Assembly (NCBI RefSeq): GCF_002218195.1
Contig: NZ_CP022336.1
Location: 3,219,001-3,283,000 of the forward strand
Source: Sphingorhabdus sp. SMR4y
GTDB taxonomy: Bacteria > Pseudomonadota > Alphaproteobacteria > Sphingomonadales > Sphingomonadaceae
Length of the DNA stretch: 64,000 bases
Reading direction: 5' to 3'
The position numbers were made by a program, and so were the translations under genes. Below the pieces are notes generated by a model that saw only the letters and a list, made by a program, of their open reading frames with translations, was not told the origin of the DNA and did no database searches. Position 1 is the first letter of the stretch; every line of letters starts with the position of its first letter. This document shows positions 9,701-17,610 of the stretch, one piece after another.

Positions 9701-11164
9701 CTATTGGCGTTTCGGTGTCTCTGGCAACGGCTCTATCTCCGCTTTTTGCGCTTCCGTGTCAACGGTCCTGCTCGCCTGCGGCTCCGGATCGGGGTCGCTT
9801 TGAAAGTCGTAGAACATATCGTCGACCCGGTCATAATTAAGGTCCGGATCATACAGTGGTCCGCCCTCCAGGCCCAGATCACGGGCTTCTGCACGACCCA
9901 TGGCCGCAAGCAGGGAGAAGCCGGCGACATAGCTGTTGCGGCGAGCGGCGACCAGTTGAACCTGTGCGTTGAGCAATTCCTGCTCGGCGTTCAAGATATC
10001 CAGAATGGTGCGGTTGCCGACAGAATTTTCCGCGCGCACACCTTCCAGAGACAGGCTGGCCGCGGCAACGGCCCGCTCGGAAGACTGGATCACCCGTTCC
10101 GCAGCGCGCCAGCTGGAATAGGCCGCACGGGTTTGTGCGATGACATCGCGCTCGACCGCTATCAACTGCTCATAGGCTTGACCGGAACGCGCCTGTGCCT
10201 GACGTATCTGTGCCGCCGGCCGGCCGCCCTGATATATTGGCATGCTGGCACGAATGCCCACTTCGGCGGTGGACTGCTCCTGTATGAAAACGCTGCCGGG
10301 GACATTGCCGCCTAGCGTGCCGTGATAATTTAAATAGCGCCCTTGGGCATAGGTGCTGACCTTGGGTTTATTTCCTGCCCGTGCCGTCTTGATATCAAAT
10401 TCGGCGGCATTGCTGCGTTCCTTGGCGGCAAGCAAATCCGGATTATAGGTCAGCGCCACATCCACGGCCTGATCGGGAGTTTCCGGCATGTCCGGCAAGG
10501 GGGGCGGTGGTTCCAGCTCGCCGGGTTCGTGGCCAACCAGGGCGATATAATTTTCCTTGCTGCGAATCAGGCTCGCACGCACGGTTTCCAGGTCACCCTT
10601 CGCAACTTCCAGCCGGGATTCCGATTGCGCCACGTCGGTCCGCGTCAAATCTCCGATTTCGAATCGGTCGCTCGTCGCTTCAAGATTGACCGTGAGAACG
10701 CCAACATTGGCCCGGTTAAGTTTCACAATCGCGGTGTCGCGGATCACGTCCATATAGGTGGCAACCACATTGCTGAATACGCTCGCCTCGGTCGCGCGGA
10801 GGTCATATTGGCCCGCTTCGACTCTGGTGCGCGCGGCGCGGATGGCATTTTTGACCGCACCTCCGGAATAGATCGGCACGTCGACCGATCCTCCTGCCGT
10901 CGACTGGCGCAATGGAGCGGTGAAACTATTGGCACTGCGCAGGAAATTCTCCTGAAAACCGAAATCGGTTGTGGCACTCGGACGGCCATCGGCTTTGGCT
11001 ATCGCGACGGTCTCGTCAGTCGCCCGCTGGGCTGCGCGCGCGCCGGACAGGGTCGGGTTGGTCTGATAAGCAGCTTCCAGCGCATCACGCAATGTGTCGG
11101 CTTGCACCGGTGCAGACAGCAGCGCCACAATAGCTGTTCCAAGGAAAAGGGGGCGTCTACTCAT
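9701..11164 (-). CDS. tolC: TolC family outer membrane efflux protein
   Basis: A 487-aa outer membrane channel with a signal peptide (FLGTAIVALLSAPVQA) and the duplicated TolC helical architecture: TLRDALEAAYQTNPTLSGARAAQ in the first half and QAVDVALTYNPDLLAAKERSNAAEFD in the second. It would form the trimeric exit duct for type I secretion or RND efflux pumps. The C-terminus is an acidic extension rich in Glu/Pro, common in alphaproteobacterial TolC. It is 21 bases downstream of the PIMT gene, and the two are very probably co-transcribed. Confidence 0.93.
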   Translation of the reverse strand: MSRRPLFLGTAIVALLSAPVQADTLRDALEAAYQTNPTLSGARAAQRATDETVAIAKADGRPSATTDFGFQENFLRSANSFTAPLRQSTAGGSVDVPIYSGGAVKNAIRAARTRVEAGQYDLRATEASVFSNVVATYMDVIRDTAIVKLNRANVGVLTVNLEATSDRFEIGDLTRTDVAQSESRLEVAKGDLETVRASLIRSKENYIALVGHEPGELEPPPPLPDMPETPDQAVDVALTYNPDLLAAKERSNAAEFDIKTARAGNKPKVSTYAQGRYLNYHGTLGGNVPGSVFIQEQSTAEVGIRASMPIYQGGRPAAQIRQAQARSGQAYEQLIAVERDVIAQTRAAYSSWRAAERVIQSSERAVAAASLSLEGVRAENSVGNRTILDILNAEQELLNAQVQLVAARRNSYVAGFSLLAAMGRAEARDLGLEGGPLYDPDLNYDRVDDMFYDFQSDPDPEPQASRTVDTEAQKAEIEPLPETPKRQ

Positions 11165-11185
11165 CTTATCACTCTCCCGGACGCT

Positions 11186-11839
11186 TTAGAATGTAAAGCT
11201 TTTAGCTTTTTCAAAGCCGGGCAGGGGACTCGCCCCGCAATCTGCAAAATATTGATAGCCGACATGTCCTTCTGCCGTCCGGCCCAGAGCAAGCCGGGAC
11301 ACGCCATCATTCATGATGGCTGCGACGATCCGGCCATCCGGCGCGAGCTGATCGACCAGAGACTGGGGAATCTCCTCCACCAGTCCGTCGATTACGATCA
11401 CGGAATAAGGCGCAGACTCGCCCCATCCGTCGCTATGCTTGCCGGTTTCCACACGGATATTGTCGAAATCGGCGAGATTTTTTTCTGCAAGAGCCGCCAA
11501 TTTGGCGTCCTGCTCCACCGCGACCACGGAACCTGCGAGTTGCGCCAGCAGCGCGGCAGTATAGCCGGTAGCCGCGCCAATCAGCAGAACTTTGTCGTCT
11601 TTGGTCGCATGCGCCATATTCAGCAAGCGTCCGGTGGCGAGCGGGGGATTCAATGCCCGGCCTGCGCTAATCTGTACCCCGCGGTCCGCATAAGCAAAGC
11701 TGCGCTGCGCAGCGGGAACGAAATCTTCACGGGCGATATGGCCCATCGCCGCTATAACCCGCGGATCGCTGACATCGGTTGTGCGCAACTGGCTGACCAC
11801 CATGGATTTGCGCATCTGTTTGAAATTTTCCTGGCCCAA
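11186..11839 (-). CDS. Protein-L-isoaspartate O-methyltransferase family
   Basis: An SAM-dependent methyltransferase that would repair isoaspartyl residues: MVVSQLRTTDVSDPRV then the SAM motif KVLLIGAATGYTAALLAQLAGSVVAVE and an acidic VIVIDGLVEEIP. I chose the TTG at 11839 (217 aa, starting MGQENFKQMRKS) because GAGGA sits at correct distance before it. The in-frame ATG at 11878 has no ribosome site and lies three bases from a palindrome that looks like promoter/operator DNA. In sphingomonads the gene usually leads the tolC operon, as here. It belongs to the short alphaproteobacterial Pcm branch. Confidence 0.85.
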   Translation of the reverse strand: MGQENFKQMRKSMVVSQLRTTDVSDPRVIAAMGHIAREDFVPAAQRSFAYADRGVQISAGRALNPPLATGRLLNMAHATKDDKVLLIGAATGYTAALLAQLAGSVVAVEQDAKLAALAEKNLADFDNIRVETGKHSDGWGESAPYSVIVIDGLVEEIPQSLVDQLAPDGRIVAAIMNDGVSRLALGRTAEGHVGYQYFADCGASPLPGFEKAKSFTF

Positions 11840-11881
11840 GCGTCGATCCTCGCAATGAATGTTGTGCGTCCATGCCATTTC

Positions 11882-11896
11882 TGTATTATGAATACA
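11882..11896. promoter_or_regulatory. Palindrome in the promoter region of the PIMT-tolC operon
   Basis: TGTATT-ATG-AATACA has perfect 6-bp arms around three bases, in an AT-rich patch upstream of the preferred PIMT start. It could be an operator or overlap the minus-strand -10 region. No regulator is assigned. Confidence 0.35.
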
Positions 11897-12091
11897 ATAC
11901 ACTATGGCAAAGGCGTTGTCGCTTCTAGCTCGCCTTGTGCCTTGCGCCAAGATGGATTTCGGTGATTTTCTGCTAACTGCGTCTTTTGCACGACACAGGC
12001 GGTTTTTCGGCCGATCCGGGGCAGGAAAATTGCAGGACACAACTTTGGGTTGACTTTCGTTGCAAAGCGAAGCAATTCGCGCCCTCTCTCT

Positions 12092-12165
12092 GGCCCGATG
12101 GCGGAGTGGTGACGCAGCGGATTGCAAATCCGTGTACGCCGGTTCGATTCCGGCTCGGGCCTCCA
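12092..12165 (+). tRNA. tRNA-Cys (anticodon GCA)
   Basis: A 74-nt cloverleaf can be drawn by eye. The acceptor stem GGCCCGA pairs with TCGGGCC, the anticodon stem GCGGA/TCCGT encloses loop TTGCAAA (anticodon GCA), the T arm is CCGG-TTCGATT-CCGG, and the encoded 3' end is TCCA, including CCA. It stands alone between divergent protein genes. Confidence 0.95.
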
Positions 12166-12401
12166 GAGACTATTCCAATGCCTTTATCATTGATTGCGTT
12201 ACGGACGAGCCAGCCGCTGCTCGGACTCGTCGGTTGAACCTGTGCGCCGATGCTGATTTTCCGGCCATTTCCGCCTCGCGCAGAGCTTCTGCAAACGATT
12301 GGCCTGGGCCATCTTCTCCAAATATTACAGTTTTGTTTCACTTATATTGCATTATTGTCATATTTGTGTAACAAACAGCTATCGGTAGAGGAGAAGATGT
12401 C

Positions 12402-12782
12402 ATGATATCCGCAAAAATTCTGGGTTCTGCAGTTGCCGCGCTGGTGATGGGAAGTGCCGCCCTGGCGCAGCCATCAGGCGAGATTGGCTATGAAAAAGAT
12501 GCGCTTGGTTATGAAGCGTTGGTGGCCGGGGACAACGAGCTGGCCCTGCAACAGCTACAGGCTTCCGAAAGGGACTATGCAAAGGATCCGGCCAGACTGA
12601 TCAATCTTGGCCAGACCTATGCCCGGTTGGGACGCATGGGCGACGCGGCCCGCATGTTTATGGCAGCCTTGAACAGTGACCGGAGTTTTGATCTGGTACT
12701 GGCCAATGGCGAAGTAATCGATTCCCGTGATGCGGCCGGACTGGCCTTGCAGAATCTGAATGAACGGATTGCTCGTCGCTAA
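12402..12782 (+). CDS. Small exported TPR protein
   Basis: A 126-aa protein with a signal peptide (ILGSAVAALVMGSAALAQP) and about two tetratricopeptide repeats: GYEALVAGDNELALQQLQASERDYAKDPARLINLGQTYARLGRMGDAARMF. TPRs are protein-interaction scaffolds; here it would be periplasmic. GAGGAGA precedes the ATG, and a strongly AT-rich promoter region (12320-12370) lies upstream. A terminator follows, so it is probably monocistronic. Function unknown. Confidence 0.8.
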   Translation: MISAKILGSAVAALVMGSAALAQPSGEIGYEKDALGYEALVAGDNELALQQLQASERDYAKDPARLINLGQTYARLGRMGDAARMFMAALNSDRSFDLVLANGEVIDSRDAAGLALQNLNERIARR

Positions 12783-12830
12783 AAGCAAATAGGTCCGGGG
12801 GAGTTTTTCTCCCACTCTATATTATTGGAA

Positions 12831-12859
12831 GGTGGCCGTTATTGCGGCCATCTTTTTTT
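12831..12859 (+). terminator. Rho-independent terminator after the TPR gene
   Basis: GTGGCCG and CGGCCAT form a GC-rich stem around TTATTG, followed by seven T residues. It lies 49 bases past the stop codon. Confidence 0.8.
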
Positions 12860-12937
12860 GTGCCCCGACAGAATCGCTGGTTGATGAATTTCGCGAAAGC
12901 CGTTCAAATCCGCTGCTACCGGGACATTGCAAAATAT

Positions 12938-12966
12938 CCGTCATAATTGAGTCTCCAAACCGTCAC
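12938..12966 (+). promoter_or_regulatory. Putative triple Pho box (PhoB site)
   Basis: Three 7-bp units at exact 11-bp steps, separated by AT-rich 4-bp spacers: CCGTCAT, AATT, GAGTCTC, CAAA, CCGTCAC. The established PhoB consensus is direct CTGTCAT-like heptamers every 11 bp. Outer units match 6 of 7; the central one keeps only the GTC core. A similar array precedes gspE at 17445. Confidence 0.5.
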
Positions 12967-13094
12967 GCAAACAGCATCGCCGGGTCATTTCCCATCCCTA
13001 GTGCCCATTTCCGAGGGCGATGGGGGCCGGTTGATTCGAACCGCATCGTTTGATTCGAAAGTATCAAATCAGTTTTTTTGCGGAGACCAATCCC

Positions 13095-14624
13095 ATGTTG
13101 AATAAGCAATTTCGTTCTGTCCTGTTTGCAGGCGCAGCAGCTGTCGCGGTCACAGCTTGCGGTGCCGATGATGTCGCATCACCGGGAGAAGGCAATATTG
13201 TTGTCTTGCCGGCGCCAACCCCGACACCGGCTCCGACACCAACGCCCACTCCTACCCCTGGTACGCCGGCGGCGGACTGCCCGACCGGTTTCACCAATGC
13301 CGGTGTCTTGCAGAACAACCGCGTTTGCCAGATCCCGAACAGCATTCAGACGGCTCTTACGGTCCCCCAGCGCGCCGGAACCATTTATTCCATGAGCGGA
13401 CGGGTTGAAGTCGGCACCGACGTTGGTGGTGATGGTGCTGCCGCCGGTGGCGTCTCCAGCAGCCTCACCGTGGAGCCGGGCGTTGTCGTGTTCGCCCAAA
13501 GCGCAACGACCTTCCTGATCGTCAACCGTGGTTCGACCTTCAATGCTCCGGGTACCGCGAGCAACCCAGTGATCTTTACTTCGCGGCAAAATGTCGAAGG
13601 TACAACGACCGACGCAGACTCGAACCAATGGGGCGGTATTCTGGTCCTCGGTCGCGCCCCGATCAGCAACTGCATCGGTGCAGTTGCAGGCGGAACGGCC
13701 GGATGCCAGCAATTGGCTGAAGGTGCCGGTCCAGCCGATTTCTACGGCGGAGACCAGGCAGCCGACAATAGCGGCACGATCAGCTATCTGCAGGTTCGCT
13801 ATACCGGCCGGGCGGCATCGGCCAACCAGGAGCTTCAGGGTCTGACGCTCGGTGGCGTCGGATCGGGTACCAATATTTCCTACGTACAGATTCACAATAG
13901 CGGTGATGACGGCGTGGAAATCTTCGGCGGTACGGTCAATCTGAACCACCTGATCATCACCGGTGCTGACGATGACTCGCTCGACACCGATGTGGGTTAC
14001 AAAGGCGCTATCCAGTTCGTTATCGGCGTTCAGAACACCACGGGTGGCGACACGTTGTGGGAAGTTGACTCCGACGATGACAGCGGTTTTGACTTCACGC
14101 CGCGTCAGGACGTGAAGCTGGCCAATTTTACCTTCATCCAGCGGAAGACAGGCGACAAGGTCATTCACCTTCGCGGCGGACCGGATGCAGCGATCCTGAA
14201 TGGCGTTCTGGTTGGACCGGGAGCCTGTATCGACATCGATCAGGCCGAAACGGTTCAGGCCGCCAATGCCGCGCTTGATGAGCTTGGGCCCCCACGGATC
14301 CAGTCGGTTGTTGGCAGCTGCGCAACGGGCGACTTCGATGCCGATGCTGACACGTTTGAAGCCACGGCGGTGAATGCTGCGGGCAATGCGAATAATGATT
14401 TCAACTTCGTATCCAGCCTTGTTTCGCTGTTCATAAACGGAACAAATGAAACGGCCGTCACGCCGGTTGCCAACATCACCAGCTTCAGCCCGGAATTTGT
14501 CCAGGTCGATTATATCGGTGCCGTGCGCGACATCAACGATCTCTGGTACCAGAGCTGGTCTTGCAACGCGAGTTACGCCGACTTCGGTTCCCTACAGACT
14601 TGCGCAGCTTCGCCGGTCTCCTGA
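13095..14624 (+). CDS. Beta-helix outer-surface lipoprotein, partner of a TonB receptor
   Basis: From the ATG at 13095, preceded by GGAG, the product is a 509-aa lipoprotein: signal MLNKQFRSVLFAGAAAVAV with lipobox VTAC and acylated Cys before GADD. A Pro-Thr linker (APTPTPAPTPTPTP) is followed by a long repetitive beta-rich domain. That domain contains QWGGILVLGRAPI, LQGLTLGGVGSGTNISYVQI, GDDGVEIFGGTVNLNHLII and DDDSLDTDVGYKGAIQF. These motifs are typical of right-handed beta-helix proteins found beside TonB-dependent receptors in sphingomonads and Bacteroidetes. It may bind a ligand for the receptor encoded next. Asp-rich turns suggest metal binding. Confidence 0.75.
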   Translation: MLNKQFRSVLFAGAAAVAVTACGADDVASPGEGNIVVLPAPTPTPAPTPTPTPTPGTPAADCPTGFTNAGVLQNNRVCQIPNSIQTALTVPQRAGTIYSMSGRVEVGTDVGGDGAAAGGVSSSLTVEPGVVVFAQSATTFLIVNRGSTFNAPGTASNPVIFTSRQNVEGTTTDADSNQWGGILVLGRAPISNCIGAVAGGTAGCQQLAEGAGPADFYGGDQAADNSGTISYLQVRYTGRAASANQELQGLTLGGVGSGTNISYVQIHNSGDDGVEIFGGTVNLNHLIITGADDDSLDTDVGYKGAIQFVIGVQNTTGGDTLWEVDSDDDSGFDFTPRQDVKLANFTFIQRKTGDKVIHLRGGPDAAILNGVLVGPGACIDIDQAETVQAANAALDELGPPRIQSVVGSCATGDFDADADTFEATAVNAAGNANNDFNFVSSLVSLFINGTNETAVTPVANITSFSPEFVQVDYIGAVRDINDLWYQSWSCNASYADFGSLQTCAASPVS

Positions 14625-14641
14625 TCGCCACAGCTAATTCA

Positions 14642-14679
14642 GGAGGTGGCGGCCCGTGTCGCCACCTCCCTTTCTTTTT
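14642..14679 (+). terminator. Hairpin with T tract between lipoprotein and receptor genes
   Basis: GGAGGTGGCG pairs perfectly with CGCCACCTCC across an 8-base loop, then CTTTCTTTTT. Since only 71 bp separates the two genes, it probably acts as a partial terminator that lowers receptor expression relative to the lipoprotein, or stabilises the 3' end of the lipoprotein message. Confidence 0.7.
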
Positions 14680-14695
14680 ATCCGAGGGATCATAA

Positions 14696-17422
14696 ATGTC
14701 GAAACCTGCCCCACTCGCTAGCATTCTCCTTTTATCCACAGCACTCAGCCCTCTTCCGGCTCTGGCGCAAGCGAGCCCGGCTGACGTCGAGGAGCCTTCC
14801 GCAGCGGAGCCTGCCGAGGACAGTCAGTCCGGCGATGAAGTCGACATTTCCGCTCCGGGCGGCAGCTTCAGTGGTGAGATCATCGTTCGCGGCCGCTATA
14901 TTCCCGATACCATCCGCAACAATTCGAGCGTGATTTCCGTTCTTTCAACGGAAGATATTGCCCGGTCGGGCGATGGCGATATCGCCGGTGCTCTGGAACG
15001 GGTCACCGGTCTTTCGGTCGACAGCGGCGGCTTTGTCTATGTTCGTGGTCTTGGCGATCGCTATTCGCAGGCTTTGCTGAATGGTACTCCCATTCCTTCG
15101 CCCGAACCGCTGAAGCGCGTTGTGCCGCTTGATATTTTTCCTGCTTCGGTGCTGGCCAGTGCCACGGTGCAGAAGAGCTATTCGGTAAATTATCCCGGAG
15201 AGTTCGGCGGCGGTCTGATCAATCTGACCACTGCCGCCATTCCCGATGACAGCTATTTCGAATTCGGAATGGGCATCGGCATGAATAGCGAAACGACCGG
15301 AAAACTCGGTTATACCCATTTTGGCAGTGATAGTGACTGGACCGGTTTTGATGACGGCACCCGCGACCTGCCGGCCGGGCTGGCGGCGGCTTTTAATGCC
15401 GGGTCTCGCATCGAATTGGGGCCTGATTTTACCCAGGAGCAATTGCAGGATTTTACTGCCAGTCTGATCAACGCGCCGACCACGCTGGTGCAGCGCAATA
15501 ACGAAATTCCGGTGAACTGGAGCGCCGATATGAGCGCCGGTCTGGTTCAGGATATCGGTGCCAGCCGTCTGGGCGTGATTTTCAACGCGTCCTATAGCAA
15601 CAAGTTTTTTACCCGCGATTCAATCGAGCAGGGCGGTACCACCAGTATCGTAGCCGATGACGGGCGGAATGTCCGTACCGATCACAATATCGTGGTCAGC
15701 GGGCTTCTCGGCCTCGGGCTCGAGGTGGACGAACATACGATCCGCTGGACCAACCTCTACATCCGGGACACTTTGAAACAGACAAGTCTCAAGGCAGCGG
15801 ACAATATCAATACCGGTGAAATCGATCCGACGACACCGGCTGACGAAATACGCCAGCGGACCAACTGGATCGAACGGCAACTGATTGACACCGTGCTGGT
15901 CGGCGAGTTTAAATTCGGCGATATATCGCTTGATGTCCGCGGCGGTTATGCGAATTCGCAGCGCGAAGCTCCCTATGAGCGTTCATTCACCTATTTCTAT
16001 GACCCGGTTGCCGGGGATTATGTAAACAACCTGCTGACCAACCCGCAATCGGCCACTATCGCCTTCAGCGATCTGAACGAAGATGTGTGGAACGGGGGCA
16101 TTGACCTTGCCTATGCCCTGCCGACAGCGCGCAATATAACATTGTCGACCGGCTATAGCTATGTGAATACGACACGAAATGCATTCCGGCGGGACTTCCG
16201 CTATTTTCCCACGAGCAACCTGCCATTCGCAGTGAGTCAGGAGCGGCCCGATTATCTTGTGTCCGACTTCAATGTCTACGGCGGATACACGCAGGGCATC
16301 ACCACTGACGGCATCTTCATCCAGGAAGACCAGACCAACGCGGGTTCGCAAGCCTATGATGCGGAGCTGACGGTTCACGGCGCTTATGCAAAAGCGGATG
16401 TGGAGTTGCTGGATTTCGTGCAGGCCGAACTGGGTGTTCGCTATGAATCCGCGGAGCAGTCGATAACGGCACTGGATATCTATAACGACGGCACGCTGCT
16501 GCAGACGGCTCCGCTCGAAAATGACTATTGGCTGCCCGCTGGCACGCTGACGTGGAATTTTGCCGATGATATGCAATTCCGCGCAAGTGCTTCGAAAACC
16601 ATAGCCCGACCACAATTTCGCGAACTGGCCCGCCCGCAATATCTGGATCCGGACTCCGGCCGGGTCTTCTCGGGCAACCCGTTCCTCGAGGATAGCGAAC
16701 TGTTCAACGCCGAAGCGCGCGTAGAATATTATTTTGGTGATGGTGAACGGGTGCTGCTGGCCGGCTTCTACAAGAAGATCGACAATCCGATTGAACCGGT
16801 TGCATTCATTCCAGCTGGTAGCTCGGACTTCCAGACCACTTTTGCCAATGCTCCCGAAGCCCAGCTTTATGGAGCCGAAATTGAGTTGCTCAAATATTTC
16901 CCAATGAATGGCCTCGGTGATTCCGACTTTTTTGCGGACAGAAGATTCGTTGCGATTGCTAATTATACCTACACCGACTCCAAGCTGAAGATCGGCGCGA
17001 ACGATACCACAATATTGGACGATACGCTTGGTGTTCGCCCGGCCGATCAGGTGTTCATCGATGGTGCGCCATTGACCGGACAGTCAAAGCATCTGGCGAA
17101 TTTTCAGTTCGGTATCGAAAATACCGAACAGCTTTCGCAATATACCTTCCTGCTCAGCTATGCGAGCGACCGGGTGACCACGCGCGGCCCGATCACCGGC
17201 GGCCAGCCTGATCCGGATCTGGTGCAGGATGCCAGCCTGAAACTTGATTTTGTCGCGAGGGAAGCCATCACCATTGCCGGACAGGAACTTGAAATCAAAT
17301 TCGAGGCCCGCAACCTGACCAATGAAAATTTCCGGGAAACCCAGTCGGGCAACGTGTTGATCGTTAACCAGCAATATGATCTCGGCCGCAGCTTCTCACT
17401 CGGCATCAAGGCGAAATTCTAG
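14696..17422 (+). CDS. TonB-dependent receptor
   Basis: A 908-aa outer membrane receptor. Signal peptide SILLLSTALSPLPALAQA, an acidic spacer (25-60), then the plug: IIVRGRYIPDTIRNNSSVIS, LERVTGLSVDSGGFVYVRGL, NYPGEFGGGLINLTT. The rest forms a 22-strand-type barrel with the TonB-receptor signature ASKTIARPQFREL and a terminal aromatic residue (SLGIKAKF). The plug motif GLGDRYSQALLNGTPIPSPE marks a subfamily commonly paired with beta-helix lipoproteins. The substrate is unknown; a Pho box upstream of the unit suggests a phosphorus-containing ligand, which is inference. GAGGGA lies before the ATG. Confidence 0.9.
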   Translation: MSKPAPLASILLLSTALSPLPALAQASPADVEEPSAAEPAEDSQSGDEVDISAPGGSFSGEIIVRGRYIPDTIRNNSSVISVLSTEDIARSGDGDIAGALERVTGLSVDSGGFVYVRGLGDRYSQALLNGTPIPSPEPLKRVVPLDIFPASVLASATVQKSYSVNYPGEFGGGLINLTTAAIPDDSYFEFGMGIGMNSETTGKLGYTHFGSDSDWTGFDDGTRDLPAGLAAAFNAGSRIELGPDFTQEQLQDFTASLINAPTTLVQRNNEIPVNWSADMSAGLVQDIGASRLGVIFNASYSNKFFTRDSIEQGGTTSIVADDGRNVRTDHNIVVSGLLGLGLEVDEHTIRWTNLYIRDTLKQTSLKAADNINTGEIDPTTPADEIRQRTNWIERQLIDTVLVGEFKFGDISLDVRGGYANSQREAPYERSFTYFYDPVAGDYVNNLLTNPQSATIAFSDLNEDVWNGGIDLAYALPTARNITLSTGYSYVNTTRNAFRRDFRYFPTSNLPFAVSQERPDYLVSDFNVYGGYTQGITTDGIFIQEDQTNAGSQAYDAELTVHGAYAKADVELLDFVQAELGVRYESAEQSITALDIYNDGTLLQTAPLENDYWLPAGTLTWNFADDMQFRASASKTIARPQFRELARPQYLDPDSGRVFSGNPFLEDSELFNAEARVEYYFGDGERVLLAGFYKKIDNPIEPVAFIPAGSSDFQTTFANAPEAQLYGAEIELLKYFPMNGLGDSDFFADRRFVAIANYTYTDSKLKIGANDTTILDDTLGVRPADQVFIDGAPLTGQSKHLANFQFGIENTEQLSQYTFLLSYASDRVTTRGPITGGQPDPDLVQDASLKLDFVAREAITIAGQELEIKFEARNLTNENFRETQSGNVLIVNQQYDLGRSFSLGIKAKF

Positions 17423-17444
17423 TCTCTGTGCCGGCGTAATCTAT

Positions 17445-17473
17445 CTGTCATCTAAGTGTCGCGGAGGCGTCAC
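17445..17473 (+). promoter_or_regulatory. Putative triple Pho box upstream of gspE
   Basis: Units CTGTCAT, GTGTCGC and GCGTCAC start at 17445, 17456 and 17467, i.e. exact 11-bp periodicity with 4-bp spacers CTAA and GGAG. The first unit is a perfect PhoB heptamer. It ends 137 bp before the gspE ATG, a distance much like that of the site before the lipoprotein gene. Confidence 0.5.
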
Positions 17474-17610
17474 CATAGCGATCTAGCCAGTGTAATGGGC
17501 AAGATAGGATGGTGCTTCGTGATATTCGGATTGCTGAAACCGGACTGCAAGAATCTGGCGGGACAAATCGGACATCAAGTTCGATTTGATCGCGGATTCC
17601 GGATTTGAAT

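Larger units (their letters stand above)
12783..13094. other. 312-bp intergenic region before the lipoprotein gene
   Basis: It holds the TPR-gene terminator (12831-12859) and, 128 bp before the lipoprotein start, a three-repeat PhoB-like site (12938-12966). No open frame of note was seen and no convincing -10 box could be picked by eye. Confidence 0.6.

Noticed and set aside
17423-17610. Sigma-70 promoter for gspE
   Set aside because: Only weak -10 candidates (for example near 17491) beyond the Pho-like repeats; not strong enough to annotate.
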